Source of the DNA: Mongoliitalea lutea
GTDB lineage: Bacteria > Bacteroidota > Bacteroidia > Cytophagales > Cyclobacteriaceae
NCBI RefSeq assembly: GCF_014652135.1
Contig: NZ_BMYF01000001.1
Span: forward strand, 62,650 to 126,649
DNA length: 64,000 bases
Direction of reading: 5' to 3'
The notes beneath the pieces are model-generated. The model had not been told where the DNA came from. It saw only the letters and a program-made list of their open reading frames with translations, and ran no database searches. Every line of letters starts with the position of its first letter. Position 1 is the stretch's first letter. Positions 61,733 to 64,000 of this stretch are shown here, piece by piece. A program made the position numbers and the translations under genes.

Positions 61733-62326
61733 TTAGTGTTGATATCCCCTGATTATCCGTTGGATATACTTTCCGACAATATCAAATTCCAAGTTCACCT
61801 CATCCCCTACTTGTAGCTGATGGAAATTGGTAAACTCATAGGTATAAGGGATGATGGCTACAGTAAATCCTCCATTTTTGGAATTGAAGCAAGTAAGACT
61901 GGTCCCATTGATAGTGATGGAGCCTTTTTCTACGGTAACATTTCCCGTAGCAGGGTCAAATGAAAAATCAAATAACCAAGACCCATCTCTTTCCTCAATA
62001 GTAACCACTTTTCCTATTTGGTCCACATGTCCTTGGACAATGTGCCCATCAAAACGTCCATTTGCTGGCATGCATCGCTCAATATTCACTTTTTTACCAG
62101 CTTCCCAAGATTTCAAATTGGTTTTTTGAAGGGTTTCATCAATCGCAGTTACGCGATAGGTATCCCCTTCTATAGCGACTACGGTCAAGCAAACCCCATT
62201 ATGAGCGACTGACTGATCAATTTTCAATTCATGTGTAATAGGTGAACTGATGTCAAAATGAATATTGGTGCCTTCAACCGTTTTTGCTTTGACTGTCCCG
62301 AGTGTTTCGATGATTCCTGTAAACAT
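61733..62326 (-). CDS. ribE: Riboflavin synthase, alpha subunit
   Basis: A 197-residue protein with two lumazine-binding repeats. MFTGIIETLGTVKA and SVAHNGVCLTVVAI open the first; GHIVQGHVDQIGKV and GSITINGTSLTCFN the second. It dismutates two 6,7-dimethyl-8-ribityllumazine molecules into riboflavin. It is transcribed alone, without other rib genes or an obvious FMN riboswitch upstream. Confidence 0.95.
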   Translation of the reverse strand: MFTGIIETLGTVKAKTVEGTNIHFDISSPITHELKIDQSVAHNGVCLTVVAIEGDTYRVTAIDETLQKTNLKSWEAGKKVNIERCMPANGRFDGHIVQGHVDQIGKVVTIEERDGSWLFDFSFDPATGNVTVEKGSITINGTSLTCFNSKNGGFTVAIIPYTYEFTNFHQLQVGDEVNLEFDIVGKYIQRIIRGYQH

Positions 62327-62451
62327 TTGTAGAATGTAAGCTTTTGGATTTCAAAAGAGAGCCCTCTTTTGATGATTTTCTCTTCAAAATAAGTGAATAA
62401 TTACCTTAACTTCGCAAAGTCGAATCATGTTTTGAAGAATTAATCCCCCCA

Positions 62452-63108
62452 ATGATTAAACTGGAAGATACCTACAAGCACAAAGGTCAACGCAAAGCTC
62501 TAGTCAAACTACTCCGAGAAAAAGGCATACAATCGGAAGCTGTGCTGGAAGCCATCAATACACTCCCAAGGCATTTCTTTTTCGATTCAGCACTTGCATC
62601 CCATGCATACGAAGATAAAGCCTTCCCAATCGGTGAAGGTCAGACTATCTCCCAACCTTACACAGTGGCTTTTCAAACTGAGCTTTTAAATGTCAAACCG
62701 GGTGATAAAGTTTTGGAAATCGGTACAGGTTCGGGCTATCAAGGCAGTATTTTACATTTATTGGGTGCGGAAGTACACTCTATCGAATACCAAGCAAAGC
62801 TATTCGAGCGTACCAAGAAGTTTTTGGGGAAATTGGGTATTCCTTTAAAATTCTATTTTGGAGATGGTAGTCAGGGAATCCCCCAACAAGCTCCTTTTGA
62901 TAAAATAATTGTTACGGCAGGAGCACCTATTGTTCCAACCTCTTTATTGAATCAGCTGAAAATAGGTGGAATTTTGGTCATCCCAGTAGGCGATCGAAAA
63001 ACACAGAAAATGCTTAAGCTGACCAAACAAAGTGCTACTAAAATCATCAAAGAGGAGTTTAATAATTTTGCATTTGTTCCTCTGCTAGGGAAGGAAGGCT
63101 GGGTGTAA
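62452..63108 (+). CDS. pcm: Protein-L-isoaspartate O-methyltransferase
   Basis: A 218-residue protein. LPRHFFFDSALASHAYEDKA and PIGEGQTISQPYTVAFQTELL are the family-specific substrate blocks, VLEIGTGSGYQGSIL the SAM motif and FDKIIVTAGAPIVP the post-motif. It repairs isoaspartyl residues in aged proteins. A TAACTTCG box (62407-62414) lies 38 bp upstream as a possible -7 element. It is divergent from ribE. Confidence 0.94.
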   Translation: MIKLEDTYKHKGQRKALVKLLREKGIQSEAVLEAINTLPRHFFFDSALASHAYEDKAFPIGEGQTISQPYTVAFQTELLNVKPGDKVLEIGTGSGYQGSILHLLGAEVHSIEYQAKLFERTKKFLGKLGIPLKFYFGDGSQGIPQQAPFDKIIVTAGAPIVPTSLLNQLKIGGILVIPVGDRKTQKMLKLTKQSATKIIKEEFNNFAFVPLLGKEGWV

Positions 63109-63164
63109 CAAAATTTTATATGGTTTTTGAAAACCAAAAAGACTTTCATTGAGTTAAAATTTTG

Positions 63165-63172
63165 TATATTTG
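63165..63172 (+). promoter_or_regulatory. Candidate -7 box of the thioesterase gene
   Basis: TATATTTG matches TAnnTTTG exactly and lies 17 bp before the ATG; I did not find a -33 box at standard distance. Confidence 0.45.
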
Positions 63173-63188
63173 AGAAAAATTAACTTTT

Positions 63189-63716
63189 ATGGCAAAGAAA
63201 AAAGCAGCTTCCTTATCTCAAGTGATTATGACGGAGATGGTTCTCCCTAATGACACCAATACCTTAAACAACCTGATGGGTGGAAAATTGATGCATTGGA
63301 TGGACATTGTAGCAGCTATTGCCGCACAAAAACACTCCAACAGGATCGTAGTCACTGCTTCTGCCGACAGTATTTCCTTTAAGCATCCGATTGCTCTGGG
63401 TAATGTGGTAACATTAAAAGCCTTCGTCACAAGAGCATTCAACTCTTCCATGGAAGTGTATATCGAAGTATTTGCAGAGGATATTCCTGCAAACAAAAAA
63501 ATCACTACTCACCGCGCATTCTTCACCTTTGTAGCGGTAGACCAAAATGGTCGACCAATTGAAGTGCCTGAAGTAGAGCCTGCTACTCCTGAAGAGGTAG
63601 AATTGTACGAAGGTGCTTTGCGCAGACGACAGCTTCGTTTGATTCTTTCCAAAAAAATGGACCCGAATGATGCCTCCGAGTTAAAGGCAATCTTCGATTT
63701 GAACGAACCTAAATAA
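63189..63716 (+). CDS. Hotdog-fold acyl-CoA thioesterase
   Basis: A 175-residue single hotdog domain of the YciA/BACH type. VLPNDTNTLNNLMGGKLMHWMD carries the catalytic Asn/Asp region, followed by IAAQKHSNRIVVTASADSIS and TTHRAFFTFVAVDQNGRPIE. It hydrolyses acyl-CoA thioesters; chain preference is unknown. It has its own -7 box and terminator, so it is a single-gene unit. Confidence 0.9.
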   Translation: MAKKKAASLSQVIMTEMVLPNDTNTLNNLMGGKLMHWMDIVAAIAAQKHSNRIVVTASADSISFKHPIALGNVVTLKAFVTRAFNSSMEVYIEVFAEDIPANKKITTHRAFFTFVAVDQNGRPIEVPEVEPATPEEVELYEGALRRRQLRLILSKKMDPNDASELKAIFDLNEPK

Positions 63717-63725
63717 ATTAGTTCC

Positions 63726-63756
63726 AACCCGGCTTTTTGAGTCGGGTTTTCTTTTT
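63726..63756 (+). terminator. Terminator of the thioesterase gene
   Basis: AACCCGGCT-TTTTG-AGTCGGGTT (one mismatch) followed by TTCTTTTTT. Confidence 0.85.
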
Positions 63757-63797
63757 TCTTCTTTGGAAAGCCCCCTTTTTTTACGGAATTTAGGCCC

Positions 63798-64000
63798 ATG
63801 GAAAATTTGAGTTTACATCACTTAAGTTTGTTTATCACCGAAGAAGTATATGTCATCCCAGGTGATGACATTAAACCCGTGGCACAAGGATCCCTACCAA
63901 TCCCTCAAACAACAGAGACAGCTAGTGCTACTGTGGAAGAAACCATAGAAGCCATTGAAAGTATTCCAGCTCTCAGCTACGATGGGAAATTTGAAAAGGG
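63798..64000 (+). CDS. Start of an unknown gene, cut off by window edge
   Basis: An open frame from the ATG at 63798 with no stop in 67 codons. It begins MENLSLHHLSLFITEEVYVI and continues with a Thr/Glu-rich, probably flexible segment (QTTETASATVEETIEAIES). It is too short to assign. It lies downstream of a terminator, so it has its own promoter or starts a new operon. Confidence 0.6.
   Translation, partial: MENLSLHHLSLFITEEVYVIPGDDIKPVAQGSLPIPQTTETASATVEETIEAIESIPALSYDGKFEK

Noticed and set aside
1-64000. tRNA, rRNA, riboswitch, prophage or replication origin signals
   Set aside because: None was seen on reading both strands; a covariance search could still find a small RNA that I missed.

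Overview
The window looks like chromosomal DNA from a member of the Bacteroidota, most probably Cytophagales and perhaps a Cyclobacteriaceae relative such as Algoriphagus; the genus is an inference. The evidence is as follows. There are two TonB-dependent receptors with N-terminal carboxypeptidase-regulatory-like domains. One of them is paired with a DUF4249 lipoprotein. A secreted subtilisin carries a type IX secretion sorting domain. There are two LytS/LytTR two-component pairs and a batB-batC pair. Several starts are preceded by the Bacteroidota -7 box TAnnTTTG, and several genes appear to start with TTG. By eye the GC content is about 40 percent, with clearly AT-richer patches. I saw no rRNA, tRNA, CRISPR array, intact insertion sequence or prophage gene.

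Positions 1-13.4 kb, all on the minus strand, hold an ABC-transporter-dependent surface polysaccharide (O-antigen or capsule type) cluster. Reading in the direction of transcription it has a winged-helix regulator, the export permease Wzm, an AAA/DUF4143 ATPase flanked by GTTGTC-rich repeats, a frameshifted small lipoprotein, an FkbM methyltransferase, an MBOAT/SGNH O-acetylation pair, a GT-C-like membrane protein, the export ATPase Wzt, a methyltransferase and three glycosyltransferases, the last running off the left edge. Wzm and Wzt lie 7.5 kb apart. A block of very low GC at about 2.2-3.8 kb begins and ends inside genes, and a ~55-bp element with a TGAGTAA-N5-TTACTCA palindrome occurs twice.

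Positions 13.9-28.5 kb mix envelope and signalling genes. A plus-strand operon encodes a TonB-dependent receptor, a LytS-type kinase and a LytTR regulator, with a direct-repeat pair spaced 21 bp upstream that looks like a LytTR site. Next come a lipoprotein built of nine 26-residue HEAT-like repeats, a PSMA-like M28 peptidase, an orphan secreted protein, an RlmL-like rRNA methyltransferase, and a DUF4249 lipoprotein with its receptor.

Positions 28.6-38.9 kb, plus strand, hold batB-batC, a thiolase, a MORN/YwqK-repeat protein, purC, a STAS protein, ribonuclease Z, a YhhQ-type queuosine-precursor transporter, a second LytS/LytTR pair and a small outer-membrane protein. Positions 39-54.3 kb are mostly housekeeping and lipid metabolism on the minus strand: glycogen phosphorylase, a DUF2490 protein, a GMC oxidoreductase, acyl-CoA synthetase, acyl-CoA dehydrogenase, an M28 peptidase, a TPR protein and gyrA. 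A decayed repeat cluster sits at 46.9-47.4 kb. Positions 54.4-64 kb hold envelope proteins, rpe, the subtilisin with its lipoprotein partner, a degenerate TrpF homologue joined to hemF and a PAP2 phosphatase, then ribE, pcm, a hotdog thioesterase and the start of an unknown gene.

The leads I consider most worth checking are the duplicated palindromic element with the adjacent winged-helix/dead-nucleotidyltransferase regulator, the putative LytTR operator of the receptor operon, the modular AT-rich exchange block cutting through wzt, and the TrpF-like protein that has lost its catalytic cysteine beside hemF.
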